A stretch of DNA of 18,790 bases from an uncultured Clostridia bacterium (GCA_934247855.1 CAKQKA010000025.1:1-18790); one strand, 5' to 3'; shown: positions 1 through 7,650, numbered from the stretch's first letter. Notes: generated from the letters alone by a model not told the origin. Made by a program: numbers and translations.

Positions 1-178
1 CTTCTCCGCAAAAATGCGAAGCACCGAAAAGAGCGCATTTTTTGATGATTTTTTGCGAGCGTGAGGGATGCTGTACCGACGTACTGCGCCCGAACGGTCG
101 CGGAAAATGACTAAAAAGTCGCCTTTTCGGTGGGTTCTAACGCTATCACCACTGGCTAAACGGCTGCAATAAAACAAG
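1..178. other. Left-edge stretch without an assignable gene
   Basis: I see no convincing gene here. All three forward frames are broken by stops. The longest pieces are about 35 codons running in from the left edge and a 21-codon ATG frame at 107-172 with no ribosome binding site. A strong hairpin with a T-run follows at 179-222, so this may be the 3' part of a plus-strand transcript that starts outside the window, possibly an RNA rather than a protein gene. I recognise no tRNA, tmRNA, SRP or RNase P signature. Confidence 0.4.
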
Positions 179-222
179 AACCGCCTGAAAGTCGCGATAA
201 ACGACCTATAGGCGGTTTTTTT
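179..222 (+). terminator. Intrinsic terminator containing a dispersed-repeat copy
   Basis: The outer stem AACCGCCT (179-186) pairs with AGGCGGTT (210-217), with a nested GTCG/CGAC stem inside and a T-run ending at 222. It would end a transcript entering from the left edge. The opposite strand also has a weaker T-rich tail, so it may also stop the leftward nucleotidase transcript, which has no other hairpin after its stop codon. Confidence 0.6.
191..212 (-). repeat. Dispersed CTATAGGTCG repeat, copy 1
   Basis: Read on the minus strand this gives CCTATAGGTCGTTTATCGCG, a variant of the CTATARGTCGATTATCGG family seen about ten times in the window. It forms the loop side and part of the 3' arm of the terminator at 179-222. 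Confidence 0.6.
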
Positions 223-301
223 ATGTATTTTTGTAATTGATGTGAGTTTTTTCTTAAACGCGGGATAATAGTCTTATAGCTTCGTATTTCGGGATTGCCG
301 A

Positions 302-1882
302 TTAAAAATCGAGTTTTGTGATGAAAGGCGAATTGTTATAATTCCAATGCTTGTTTGCCTTGCCGCAAAGTCTTGCGTCTTCAACGAGCATGTCGCGCAG
401 ATACAACTGAGTGTTGGCGGTGTTTTCTTTGTCAACGTATTCCATATACGGCTGAAAATACTCGCCGAGATAAACGTAATCGATTATTGCGATAGTATAA
501 TAATTCAAGTCGCCTTCAAGTTCTTCGGGCTGTTTTACGCCTTTTCTGTATCCGTAATAATTATAACTGCTTTGCTCAGTACAAAATTTATAAATGCCGT
601 CGCCTTGCATCCTAACAACGTACATAGAATTATCGAACGGAATTATTTTATAAAACGCATCTTCTTTTATGGGGTTGCCGGCGGTTATGTCGCCGGTAGA
701 GCGTAAGCCGCCGTAGTTTGAAGCGAAATAGTCTGTGCCGAGCGCAGAAATCGCAACCTTACTTACATAGTCGCTTATTGCATATCTGTCAGATATTGTA
801 ACCGAAGAAACGGCGAGTACGGGAAGCGAAGAAATCAGTTTTTCTTTATAATTTCTGACGGTCGCTTCAACTTTTTTGTCGTAGGCCGTATCCTTGTCCG
901 TTACCTTTTCATAGCGGTAATTGTTATATTCGATATGCCCGTTTTCGGTGCTATAGGTCAACTTTACATATGCAAACGCCTTATTGTTGGAGCCGCCCTG
1001 AACAGCGGGAACGATAGTCCCGTCCGGGCGCTTAACCTCTTTTGAATAGGTGGAGTGCGAATGTCCGTTGAAGATAACGTCAATAAGATAATCTCCGTCC
1101 GATTCGAGCGAGGCGAACTCTTCGTTGTAGTAATAATCGTAGTGGATATTAAGCGATATGATTTCCGCGCCGTCGTTTTTAAGTTCAAGGGCAACCTTTT
1201 TCACGCGTTCGGTTATATAATCTTTACGAAAGCTGTAGTCCGAAACCATTGTGGCGAGTATGCTGTTTTCGCAAGGACCTATAACGCCTATAAGTCCTAC
1301 TTTAACGCCCGATTTTTCAACGATTACGCCGTTTACCACGTTATCGTCGTTGCTTAAATCGGCTATGTAGCCGCTTGCCGATTTTTTGTAAACGTTGGCG
1401 GCAACCAACGGAAAGTTCGCTTCGCCGTTGGATTTATCTCCGTCAAAATAAGCGGTGACGGTATCAAGTCCCCAGTCGAATTCGTGGTTGCCTAAGCCCA
1501 TTCCGTCAAAACGCATATCGTTCATCGCTTCAATAACCGATCTGCCTTTGCTCATATTGGATATCGCCGTGCCCTGAAACATATCGCCGTTGCCGAAAAG
1601 CACGATATCGTCGCGCACGTCTTTGCCGTTTTTGCCGTAGTTTGCGGAAAGTTTGTCTATCGCCGCCGCCGTATTGGAAATACCTGCAGTACCGTTTTCG
1701 TTCTGCTCGATCGAACCGTGCAGGTCGTTTATCGAAACGAAAGTAAGTTCGACTTCGCCGTTTTTCAGATGTGAACCGCCTGACGAACTGCTGTTATCGG
1801 GTGTTGGATCGCAGGCAAGAAGGCTTGAAGATAAAGCCGCGACTATTAAAAAAACAAGGATTTTTTTAAATAATTTACTCAT
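302..1882 (-). CDS. 5'-nucleotidase / cyclic phosphodiesterase-family lipoprotein
   Basis: This is a 526-residue surface-anchored metallophosphoesterase, probably releasing phosphate from nucleotides or related phosphoesters outside the membrane. The signal peptide ends in a lipobox with Cys24, followed by a Ser/Gly-rich linker. The calcineurin-like domain shows NDLHG (52-56), GNGD with QG (97-104), GNHEFD (131-136), an NIH motif near 245 and GHSH (273-276), which are the usual two-metal ligands. The C-terminal 5'-nucleotidase domain spans roughly 350-500 and contains SNYGGLR and the IPFDN segment. The open frame extends 25 codons upstream, but the ATG at 1882 is chosen because GGAG lies just before it, the lipoprotein signal starts there, and the promoter at 1917-1945 would leave the longer start untranscribed. 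It is monocistronic. The exact substrate cannot be read from the sequence. Confidence 0.9.
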   Translation of the reverse strand: MSKLFKKILVFLIVAALSSSLLACDPTPDNSSSSGGSHLKNGEVELTFVSINDLHGSIEQNENGTAGISNTAAAIDKLSANYGKNGKDVRDDIVLFGNGDMFQGTAISNMSKGRSVIEAMNDMRFDGMGLGNHEFDWGLDTVTAYFDGDKSNGEANFPLVAANVYKKSASGYIADLSNDDNVVNGVIVEKSGVKVGLIGVIGPCENSILATMVSDYSFRKDYITERVKKVALELKNDGAEIISLNIHYDYYYNEEFASLESDGDYLIDVIFNGHSHSTYSKEVKRPDGTIVPAVQGGSNNKAFAYVKLTYSTENGHIEYNNYRYEKVTDKDTAYDKKVEATVRNYKEKLISSLPVLAVSSVTISDRYAISDYVSKVAISALGTDYFASNYGGLRSTGDITAGNPIKEDAFYKIIPFDNSMYVVRMQGDGIYKFCTEQSSYNYYGYRKGVKQPEELEGDLNYYTIAIIDYVYLGEYFQPYMEYVDKENTANTQLYLRDMLVEDARLCGKANKHWNYNNSPFITKLDF

Positions 1883-1916
1883 AATTCTCCGATTGAGTTT
1901 ATTTTCATCATGAAAT

Positions 1917-1945
1917 ATTGTAAAACAATATAAATATAAAGTCAA
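1917..1945 (-). promoter_or_regulatory. Sigma-A-type promoter of the nucleotidase lipoprotein
   Basis: On the minus strand, TTGACT (1940-1945) is followed after exactly 17 bases by TACAAT (1917-1922). Transcription would begin near 1910, giving a leader of about 28 bases. This supports the ATG at 1882 over the upstream in-frame start. Confidence 0.75.
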
Positions 1946-2003
1946 GTTTTCCGACAAACAATACGCAAACTCCGTTCAAATTGCTTTTTTCCGTTGTTTT
2001 TGC

Positions 2004-2032
2004 TTGACTGCGATGCTTTATTCGATTATACT
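2004..2032 (+). promoter_or_regulatory. Promoter of the tetR-ABC efflux operon
   Basis: TTGACT (2004-2009), a 17-base spacer and TATACT (2027-2032) make a near-consensus sigma-A promoter. The start point would be about 2039, inside the inverted repeat at 2031-2048. Confidence 0.8.
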
Positions 2033-2048
2033 ATAACGCGTGTTATAG
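2031..2048. promoter_or_regulatory. Inverted-repeat operator overlapping the -10 box
   Basis: CTATAAC (2031-2037) and GTTATAG (2042-2048) are perfect 7-base arms around GCGT. The element overlaps the end of the -10 box and the start point, where TetR-family repressors commonly bind. It lies 18 bases before the regulator's start codon, so autorepression is the natural inference. Confidence 0.75.
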
Positions 2049-2065
2049 AAAAAAGGAGGGTGACC

Positions 2066-2749
2066 ATGCCGCCTAAACCAAAGTTTACGCAAGAAGAAAT
2101 AGTAGACGCGTCTGTTCGACTTATAGAAGAAAAGGGTGTAAAGGCTCTTACCGCGAGGGAACTCGGAAGCTATCTCGGCAGTTCGTCCTGCCCGATATTT
2201 ACCGTGTTTGCCGATATGGATGAATTGCACACGGCGGTAACCAAGCGCGCGAAAGATATGTTTGACGAATATATGGCAGTGGCTGAAAATTACACGCCGT
2301 CGTACAAAATGCGCGGGCTTCAGTGGGTTAAGTTTTCCGCCGAACACCCGAAACTGTTTGAAATGCTGTTCGTGCATGAAACGGGCGTGTCGTCGGATAT
2401 CATAAGCGCGGCGTCCGTTCTGGCTTTCGGGATAGAAAAAGATATCGAAATAATTAAACGCGACTACAACGCGACCGAAGAGCAGGCAAGGCGACTTTCC
2501 GCGCAGATGTGGATTTACACTTTCGGGCTGTGCGTGATAATGTCCAAAAACCTGTGCAATTTTACAATAAAAGAAATCGTCGAAAAGCTGGGTGAAATAT
2601 TCAACGGTATGGTCTACGTCATTAAGAACGTACCGAGCGATCTGACCAACGTAACGCCCGTGCCGTCGGAGAAATTCAGAAGCGATAATTACCCGGATCT
2701 GTCCGGTAAATGCGATTGCGATAAGACCGACAAGAAAAATATAAAGTAA
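2066..2749 (+). CDS. TetR/AcrR-family transcriptional regulator
   Basis: A 227-residue TetR-type repressor. Residues 8-50 form the DNA-binding domain, with the helix-turn-helix around ALTARELGSYLGSS (27-40). The ligand domain contains WVKFSAEHPKLFEMLF (87-102), resembling the WHG-type C-terminal domain (TetR_C_33) of many TetR proteins. The lysine/aspartate-rich tail after residue 205 looks disordered. The ATG at 2066 is preferred over a start 24 codons earlier because AGGAGG lies just upstream and the promoter and operator fall between the two. The next gene, an ABC ATPase, starts 15 bases after the stop, so this is the first gene of a three-gene operon. It probably represses that operon through the 2031-2048 site and lets go when the exported compound binds. 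The ligand is unknown. Confidence 0.9.
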   Translation: MPPKPKFTQEEIVDASVRLIEEKGVKALTARELGSYLGSSSCPIFTVFADMDELHTAVTKRAKDMFDEYMAVAENYTPSYKMRGLQWVKFSAEHPKLFEMLFVHETGVSSDIISAASVLAFGIEKDIEIIKRDYNATEEQARRLSAQMWIYTFGLCVIMSKNLCNFTIKEIVEKLGEIFNGMVYVIKNVPSDLTNVTPVPSEKFRSDNYPDLSGKCDCDKTDKKNIK

Positions 2750-2763
2750 AAGAAGGATAAAAT

Positions 2764-3708
2764 ATGAAAAAGAACGATACAAACGATTCTGAAAGCATAA
2801 TCGAAATTACCGATTTGCACAAGTCGTTCGGCGAGGTAAAAGCGGTAAATGGGCTTTCGTTCCGTGTTAAAAAGGGCGAGTTGTTTGCCTTTCTCGGCGT
2901 AAACGGTGCGGGTAAATCTACCACTATATCTATAATGTCGGGCACGCTTGCCAAAGACTTTGGCAGCGTGATCGTCTGCGGAAAAAATATCGATGACGGG
3001 TTCGAGGGCATATCCGATAAAATCGGCGTTGTGTTTCAAAGTTCGGTGTTAGACGGAGAACTCACGGTTTCGGATAACCTGTTCTCGCGTGCGTCGCTTT
3101 ACGGTCTGCACGGCGCGACAGCCAAAGCGCGTATAAAAGAACTTGCCTACCTTCTGGAATTCGGCGATCTTATGAACCGAAAAGTCGGCAAACTTTCGGG
3201 CGGTCAGCGCAGGCGCATAGACGTTGCCCGTGCGCTCATCAATCGTCCCGAACTGCTTATTTTAGACGAACCGACCACGGGGCTCGATCCGCAAACGCGT
3301 AAAACGCTGTGGGCGGTAGTGGAAAACCTCCGCAGAGAAACGGGTATGACGGTTTTTCTTACCACGCATTATATGGAGGAAGCGGTCGATTCCGATTACG
3401 TCGTTATTCTGGACGCGGGTAATATTTCCGCGCACGGCACGCCCGTCGAGCTTAAAAATGAATACGTAGGCGACTACATAACCGTTTACGGCGCGGGTGA
3501 AAGCGCCGTTAAAAACTTTGCCGAAAATAATAAACTGCCTTACGAAAAAGTCGTCGGCGGGTACAGGATAGAGGTCAAAGATACCGCCGCCGCAAGAGAT
3601 TTAATAGTTAAAAACCCCGATTTGTTCGACGATTTCGAGGTAACAAAGGGCAAGATGGACGACGTGTTCCTTGCCGTAACCGGTAAAAAGATCGAGGGGG
3701 CGAACTGA
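2764..3708 (+). CDS. ABC transporter ATP-binding protein (drug-export type)
   Basis: A 314-residue nucleotide-binding subunit that powers export through the permease encoded next. Visible motifs are Walker A GVNGAGKS (45-52), Q-loop Gln92, signature LSGGQ (144-148), Walker B LLILDEP (164-170) and H-loop His202. About 85 residues follow the ATPase core, matching the C-terminal extension usual in DrrA/CcmA-like exporters. AGAAGG lies before the ATG. The permease starts 2 bases after this stop, so the two are translationally close and probably form one complex. The group exports antibiotics, lipids or polysaccharides; the TetR neighbour suggests a small toxic compound, which is inference. Confidence 0.93.
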   Translation: MKKNDTNDSESIIEITDLHKSFGEVKAVNGLSFRVKKGELFAFLGVNGAGKSTTISIMSGTLAKDFGSVIVCGKNIDDGFEGISDKIGVVFQSSVLDGELTVSDNLFSRASLYGLHGATAKARIKELAYLLEFGDLMNRKVGKLSGGQRRRIDVARALINRPELLILDEPTTGLDPQTRKTLWAVVENLRRETGMTVFLTTHYMEEAVDSDYVVILDAGNISAHGTPVELKNEYVGDYITVYGAGESAVKNFAENNKLPYEKVVGGYRIEVKDTAAARDLIVKNPDLFDDFEVTKGKMDDVFLAVTGKKIEGAN

Positions 3709-3710
3709 GA

Positions 3711-4634
3711 ATGAAAACTTTTTTAACTCTGACCAAAAGAAACATAAAAATGTTTTTCAGCGATAAGGGCATGTTCTTCTCGTCGATGATAACTCCTATT
3801 ATTCTTCTTGTGCTGTATACCACCTTCCTCGGCAGCGTGTACAGCAATTCTTTCACCGATGCTTTGCAAGAAAACGGAATTGACGTCAACTTGTTTAAAG
3901 ATATAATCGACGGAACAGTTTACGGTCAACTGTTGTCCGCGTTGCTTGCGGTTTCGTGCATTACCGTTTCGTTCTGCTCGAATCTTATAGTAGTGCAGGA
4001 TAAATACAAGGGCGTAAGAAGAGATTTTATGGTTTCGCCCGTAAAAAAATCCACGCTCGCGCTGTCGTACTATTTCGGCACGTTGGCAATCACGCTTATC
4101 ATCACGTTCACGGCGACTTTCGTCGGCTTTGCGCTCATCGCGTTAAAGGGCGCGTGGTATATGTCCTTCGCGGACGTGCTGCTTGTTCTGCTCGACGTTT
4201 TATTGCTCACCGTATTCGGTACGGCAATCTCGTCGGTTGCAAGCATATTCATAACCACGCAAGGGCAAAGCTCGGCAATCGGCACGATTGTTTCGGCGGG
4301 TTACGGCTTTATCTGCGGCGCGTATATGCCGATCAGTCAGTTTCCGGGCGGATTGCAAAAATTTCTTTCGTTTTTGCCCGGTACTTACGGAACTTCGCTC
4401 ATAAAAGAACATTGTTTAAGGGGCGTGTTTGAAGAATTTGCAAACAAAATGCCCGATACCGCACCCGTTGAAGAAATAGTGAACGGTATGAAGAAAACAA
4501 TCGACTGCAACATCTACTTTTTCGATAATCCGGTTGACGAATCCGCAAAATACATAATTTTAGCGGCGTCTATAGTAGTGCTTATCGCGGCGTATATTGT
4601 TATAAACGTGCTGCGCGGCAAAAAGAATAAATAA
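3711..4634 (+). CDS. ABC-2-type transporter permease
   Basis: A 307-residue membrane subunit with six likely transmembrane segments, near residues 24-44, 70-95, 118-143, 156-178, 188-209 and 281-300, and a sizeable outer loop between the last two. This is the ABC-2 topology of drug and polysaccharide exporters. The GAYMPISQFPGGLQ segment (203-216) fits the conserved region after the fifth helix in this family. Its ribosome binding site lies in the last codons of the ATPase gene, and only 2 bases separate the genes. An intrinsic terminator at 4653-4684 closes the operon. Confidence 0.9.
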   Translation: MKTFLTLTKRNIKMFFSDKGMFFSSMITPIILLVLYTTFLGSVYSNSFTDALQENGIDVNLFKDIIDGTVYGQLLSALLAVSCITVSFCSNLIVVQDKYKGVRRDFMVSPVKKSTLALSYYFGTLAITLIITFTATFVGFALIALKGAWYMSFADVLLVLLDVLLLTVFGTAISSVASIFITTQGQSSAIGTIVSAGYGFICGAYMPISQFPGGLQKFLSFLPGTYGTSLIKEHCLRGVFEEFANKMPDTAPVEEIVNGMKKTIDCNIYFFDNPVDESAKYIILAASIVVLIAAYIVINVLRGKKNK

Positions 4635-4652
4635 TTCACCGATAAAAACATG

Positions 4653-4684
4653 AAAACCGCGCCGATATAAAAAGCGCGGTTTTT
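4653..4684 (+). terminator. Intrinsic terminator of the efflux operon
   Basis: AAAACCGCGC (4653-4662) pairs perfectly with GCGCGGTTTT (4674-4683) around an 11-base loop, and the T-run continues to 4684. It lies 18 bases after the permease stop codon. Confidence 0.85.
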
Positions 4685-4719
4685 GAATAAAAAATTGAAA
4701 AAGCGTCAAAAACTAACGT

Positions 4720-4965
4720 ATGATTAAAACAACGGCAAGTCTGAAAGACGCAAAATGTTATATTTCTTCCCTTAAAGGCAAAACGCTGGACGTTCGCGTA
4801 AATCTCGGCAGAAATAAGTTCGCGGGCTATATCGGCGTGCTCAGCGGAGTTTACCCCGCATTGTTTACCGTAAGCCCGATCGAAACGTTCAAAGGGAAAA
4901 CGAGTTTTTCTTATTCGGAGCTGCTTTGCGGCGGCGTCCGCGTAAGGGAAAAGAAAGCCGAATAA
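4720..4965 (+). CDS. veg: Veg family protein
   Basis: An 81-residue protein matching the small Veg family of Bacillota. The family's typical blocks are visible: a GKTLDVRVNLGR segment (20-31), a GVLSGVYPALFTV block (39-51) and FSYSELL (63-69). In Bacillus subtilis Veg is linked to biofilm matrix regulation and to events early in spore outgrowth, but its molecular action is poorly defined. The ATG fits the family's N-terminus. There is no good ribosome binding site just upstream, which is unlike the neighbours. The gene is isolated, following the efflux-operon terminator and ending at a terminator built around a dispersed-repeat copy. Confidence 0.75.
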   Translation: MIKTTASLKDAKCYISSLKGKTLDVRVNLGRNKFAGYIGVLSGVYPALFTVSPIETFKGKTSFSYSELLCGGVRVREKKAE

Positions 4966-4974
4966 CCCAAAAAA

Positions 4975-5016
4975 CAGCCCTATAGGTCGATTATCGGCAT
5001 ATAAGGCTGCTTTTTT
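4975..5016 (+). terminator. Terminator after veg, built around a dispersed repeat
   Basis: CAGCCCTATA (4975-4984) pairs with TATAAGGCTG (5000-5009) except for one C/A mismatch, and six Ts follow at 5011-5016. The loop contains the conserved GTCGATTATCGGC, which can itself fold into a small stem. Confidence 0.7.
4980..5001 (+). repeat. Dispersed CTATAGGTCG repeat, copy 2
   Basis: Begins CTATAGGTCGATTATCGGCA. All 22 bases are identical to copy 4 at 9840-9861, nearly 5 kb away, although the flanks differ. It lies in the terminator hairpin of veg. Confidence 0.8.
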
Positions 5017-5023
5017 AAAAACA

Positions 5024-5047
5024 AAAGCCCCCGAAACCGAGGGCTTT
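5024..5047 (-). terminator. Terminator of the small membrane protein gene
   Basis: AAAGCCC (5024-5030) pairs with GGGCTTT (5041-5047). On the minus strand the hairpin is followed by a T-rich stretch (TTTTGTTTTT). It lies just beyond the stop codon at 5057. Confidence 0.7.
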
Positions 5048-5056
5048 AAAATCAAA

Positions 5057-5296
5057 TTATTCTGCAAAAATAAGATGACCGGTTACAAGCATATAAATAA
5101 AATCGATAACGCCGAGGAACCAGCCCCAACCAACGCAAAGGAACACGATAAAGACGACGATATGCAGAACGGATTTGGTTCTGAGCAGAACTGAAAGTCT
5201 TATAAGAAGTTCCATAACCCAGTTTACGCCGGGGATAAGCAAAAGAATTGCTTTAAGCAAAACCGATTGACTGTTAAACCATTTGTCGAAAGCCAT
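5057..5296 (-). CDS. Small hydrophobic membrane protein of unknown function
   Basis: A 79-residue protein with two or three membrane segments. They lie near residues 12-35 (containing ILLLIPGVNWVMELL) and 44-73, the latter very rich in V, I and F with a GWGWFLGVID motif (56-65). No signal cleavage site or catalytic motif is visible. The start is well supported by AAGGAG ahead of the ATG and a good promoter at 5329-5357. It is monocistronic, with its own terminator. The D near the middle of the last helix and the short charged tail recall other tiny integral membrane proteins, but I cannot assign a family. Confidence 0.75.
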   Translation of the reverse strand: MAFDKWFNSQSVLLKAILLLIPGVNWVMELLIRLSVLLRTKSVLHIVVFIVFLCVGWGWFLGVIDFIYMLVTGHLIFAE

Positions 5297-5328
5297 AATT
5301 AAAAACTCCTTGTTTTTTATCGAAACAT

Positions 5329-5357
5329 ATTATATAACTTTTTTTTCGTTTTGTAAA
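5329..5357 (-). promoter_or_regulatory. Promoter of the small membrane protein gene
   Basis: On the minus strand TTTACA (5352-5357), a 17-base spacer and TATAAT (5329-5334). The start point would be near 5322, giving a short leader with AAGGAG. Confidence 0.75.
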
Positions 5358-5413
5358 TACCTTTCCGACATTTTTAAGTTGAAAAAAATGTAGATATTAT
5401 GTGATAAAATCGT

Positions 5414-5447
5414 AAAAACGCCGCAGCCTTTGCAGGGCGGCGGCGTT
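5414..5447 (-). terminator. Terminator of the flotillin operon
   Basis: On the minus strand AACGCCGC pairs with GCGGCGTT (arms at 5440-5447 and 5417-5424), followed by a run of Ts (5414-5418 complement). It lies 28 bases beyond the flotillin stop codon. Confidence 0.75.
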
Positions 5448-5474
5448 AAGTTTGATTTTGCGGTTTTGAGCCGA

Positions 5475-6905
5475 TTATTCGGCTTTATCTTCCGTTTTGG
5501 TTTCGTTTGCCGTTTCGGCTTTTTCTTTGGGATTTATAAACTGCGGCATTTCCAAGCCTGCCATAGCGAACAAGTCGTTCATAGGGGGCAGGGATTTTGC
5601 CATACCCGACAAAAAGTTAGCGGTAGCGGTTTTGCCTTCTTTGCCTTCGCCGCCGTCCCAGACGGTTACCTTATCGATCTTGATGTTCTTGATAGCTTCA
5701 ACCTGAGTTTCGATAAGTTTTTCGATCTTGTCGGCGATCATAAGTTTGGTTGCGTCGTTGGGGTTGCCGCCCGCCGCTTTAACGATTTCGGCAAGACCTT
5801 CCGCCTGCGCGGTGAGTACGGCTTTAACGCCGCGCGCCTGTGCGTCCATCTTGGCGAACATAGCGTCCGCTTCACCCTTGGCCTGACGTCTGATACGCTC
5901 TGCTTCGGCTTCCGCCTGAAGTTCGATTTGCGCTTTTTCTACCTCGGTGGCGACGAGAATGTCGGCTTCTTTGGTTGCTTTTTCGCGCGAGGCTCTTACG
6001 ATTTCCGCCTGCTTTTCGGCTTCGTATGCGTCGGCAAGAGCTTTCGCTGCGTTGATCTTTTCGGCAGATACGGCGCGTTGTTCGGCTTCCGCCTGTTTTT
6101 CACGCAGTAACGATTGCGAGTTGGCTATTTCTATTTTGGCTTCGTTTTCGCCCTTGATTGCCTGCGAGTCCGCATCGGCAACGTGTATTCTTTGGTCTTT
6201 ACGTGCGTTAGCTTCACCGATCGCACCTTTTCTGTCCTCTTCGGCAACCGAGATTTTCGCGTCGTTTATAGCTTTCGCCGCGGCTTCTTTACCGAGCGCG
6301 ACTATGTAGCCCGATTCGTCGCTGATATCGGTTACGTTAACGTTTATAAGGCGCAAACCGATTTTCTTAAGTTCGCCTTCCACGTTGCGCGAAACCGCTT
6401 CAAGGAATTTATCTCTGTCGGTGTTGATTTCTTCGATGTCCATCGTGGCGATTACAAGACGCAGCTGACCGAAGATAATGTCTTTTGCAAGTTCCTGAAT
6501 CTGGGGCAGCTTAAGTCCGAGCAGCCTTTCCGCCGCGTTCTGCATAACGCCTTGTTCGGTGGAAATACCTACCGTAAATATCGACGGAACGTCGATACGA
6601 ATGTTCTGGCGCGAGAGCGCGCTTTTTAAGTCAACAGAAATGGATATCGGGGTTAAGTCGAGGAATGCATAAGACTGGAACAGCGGAACGATGAATTCCG
6701 TGCCGCCGTGCACGCATTTTGCCGAGCGGTGAGTGCCGTCTTTCGCTCTGCTGACTTTACCGTAGACAACCATAATTTTGTCCGACGGGCATCTTTTAAC
6801 TCGCGTCGCAATAAGCAGTACGAGCATAAACAGTATGAGTACTACTACCGTAACGAGTATGGGAATGCCCGCGCTGCTTGCAAGATTGTAAAACATGTTA
6901 TTCAT
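5475..6905 (-). CDS. floT: Flotillin-like SPFH-domain membrane scaffold protein
   Basis: A 476-residue flotillin homologue, which in bacteria assembles into oligomeric membrane microdomain scaffolds. One membrane segment (about 12-34) is followed by a basic patch, an SPFH/band-7 domain (about 40-200), a long EA-rich coiled coil (about 205-370) and a Gly/Met-rich C-terminal region containing the conserved AEGLAEIVKAAGGNP block (368-382). The length is close to that of Bacillus FloT/YuaG. AAGGAG precedes the ATG. The upstream gene encodes an NfeD-like membrane protein 34 bases away, the same pairing as yuaF-floT, so the two probably act together in membrane organisation. The acidic/lysine tail (458-476) is probably flexible. 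Confidence 0.92.
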   Translation of the reverse strand: MNNMFYNLASSAGIPILVTVVVLILFMLVLLIATRVKRCPSDKIMVVYGKVSRAKDGTHRSAKCVHGGTEFIVPLFQSYAFLDLTPISISVDLKSALSRQNIRIDVPSIFTVGISTEQGVMQNAAERLLGLKLPQIQELAKDIIFGQLRLVIATMDIEEINTDRDKFLEAVSRNVEGELKKIGLRLINVNVTDISDESGYIVALGKEAAAKAINDAKISVAEEDRKGAIGEANARKDQRIHVADADSQAIKGENEAKIEIANSQSLLREKQAEAEQRAVSAEKINAAKALADAYEAEKQAEIVRASREKATKEADILVATEVEKAQIELQAEAEAERIRRQAKGEADAMFAKMDAQARGVKAVLTAQAEGLAEIVKAAGGNPNDATKLMIADKIEKLIETQVEAIKNIKIDKVTVWDGGEGKEGKTATANFLSGMAKSLPPMNDLFAMAGLEMPQFINPKEKAETANETKTEDKAE

Positions 6906-6939
6906 TTTTCAACTCCTTTAATTATTGTTATTTTACGTA

Positions 6940-7515
6940 CTAAATTTTTTCTACTATAACGCAGTCGCCCGAAACGCCGGTTATTTTTACTTTAGTGCCT
7001 GTTGTCAGCGGTGTGTTTTCGTTCTGAATAGCGTTCAGTTCGACGAAGCGTTCTTCAAGCGTTAAGGTTACTTTGCCGTTTCCGTTATCTTTGGCGGGGA
7101 CGGTAAGGTACACGTCTGCGATCTTGCCGACGGCTCTTTTAATGTCGATGTTACCGTCCGAACGCATTTTCATTATACCGCGCATGATAAACGCCATTGC
7201 CACGAGTGCGAGCGAACCCGCCACGACCGATAAAACGATCGCAAGGGCGGTGTTTGTTTCCGCGAATATGTAACCTACCCAGCCGCCGATCGCAAAAAAC
7301 GCAATCACGCCTCTTACCGAAAATAGCGTAAAGCCGTCGCCCGTGTCAACGTTTATGTCGGGTTCGCCGTCGCCGTCAAGGTCAACGCCCGTATCGGTTT
7401 CGCCCAGCCCGAAAAGCATAGTTATTATTTGCAGTATAAGCACAAGCGTTGCCGCAAGCCCTATGCAAAAATAAATCCGTTGCAGGACGTTCAGTCCGTT
7501 CCAGAATTCAGCCAT
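6940..7515 (-). CDS. NfeD-like membrane protein (YuaF type) with an Asp-rich loop
   Basis: A 191-residue partner of the flotillin encoded next. The membrane part has one segment near 16-38 and two more near 65-85 and 88-112. The C-terminal domain (about 127-191) is a beta-rich, OB-fold NfeD domain, with the IADVYLTVPAKDNGNGKVTL stretch and closing TKVKITGVSGDCVIVEKI. Between the first two helices is an unusual DLDGDGEPDINVDTGDG segment (45-61) with the DxDxDG pattern of calcium-binding loops. GGGAGG precedes the ATG. It probably forms an operon with flotillin. Whether the DUF1836 gene 135 bases upstream is co-transcribed is unclear. Confidence 0.82.
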   Translation of the reverse strand: MAEFWNGLNVLQRIYFCIGLAATLVLILQIITMLFGLGETDTGVDLDGDGEPDINVDTGDGFTLFSVRGVIAFFAIGGWVGYIFAETNTALAIVLSVVAGSLALVAMAFIMRGIMKMRSDGNIDIKRAVGKIADVYLTVPAKDNGNGKVTLTLEERFVELNAIQNENTPLTTGTKVKITGVSGDCVIVEKI

Positions 7516-7555
7516 TTTTTATCCTCCCGTTGTGTTTTATTTATATTTATGTAAA

Positions 7556-7571
7556 GCGGAATAAATTCCGC
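7556..7571. promoter_or_regulatory. Inverted repeat upstream of the nfeD-flotillin pair
   Basis: GCGGAATAAATTCCGC has perfect 7-base arms around AA and lies about 40 bases before the NfeD start codon. It could be an operator or a leader hairpin. I found no convincing -35/-10 pair around it, so the role is speculative. Confidence 0.35.
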
Positions 7572-7650
7572 GTTCTGCTTTGTGATTAACTGCATTTTGT
7601 CAAGCCGCACTCTGCCGCGCCGCTGTTTTTTAACGCGTTTTTCGGGCTTG

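Noticed and set aside
107..172. 21-codon ATG frame at the left edge
   Set aside because: Too short, no ribosome binding site and no recognisable sequence.
1269..1300. CCTATAACGCCTATAAGTCC, looking like the dispersed repeat
   Set aside because: It encodes the GLIGVIGP motif expected in 5'-nucleotidases, lacks the TCGATTAT core, and is explained by protein constraint.
1055..1357. Plus-strand frame of 100 codons opposite the nucleotidase
   Set aside because: Antisense shadow of a gene with clear protein motifs; no ribosome binding site or promoter.
2018..2782. Minus-strand frame of 254 codons opposite the TetR gene
   Set aside because: Shadow of a well-supported regulator; no independent start signals.
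5430..6110. Plus-strand frame of 226 codons opposite flotillin
   Set aside because: Its sequence is a low-complexity F/G/R-rich mirror of the coiled-coil gene, a typical shadow.
7594..7599. Minus-strand TTGACA upstream of nfeD as a promoter
   Set aside because: No acceptable -10 hexamer at 16-19 bases, so not listed as a promoter.
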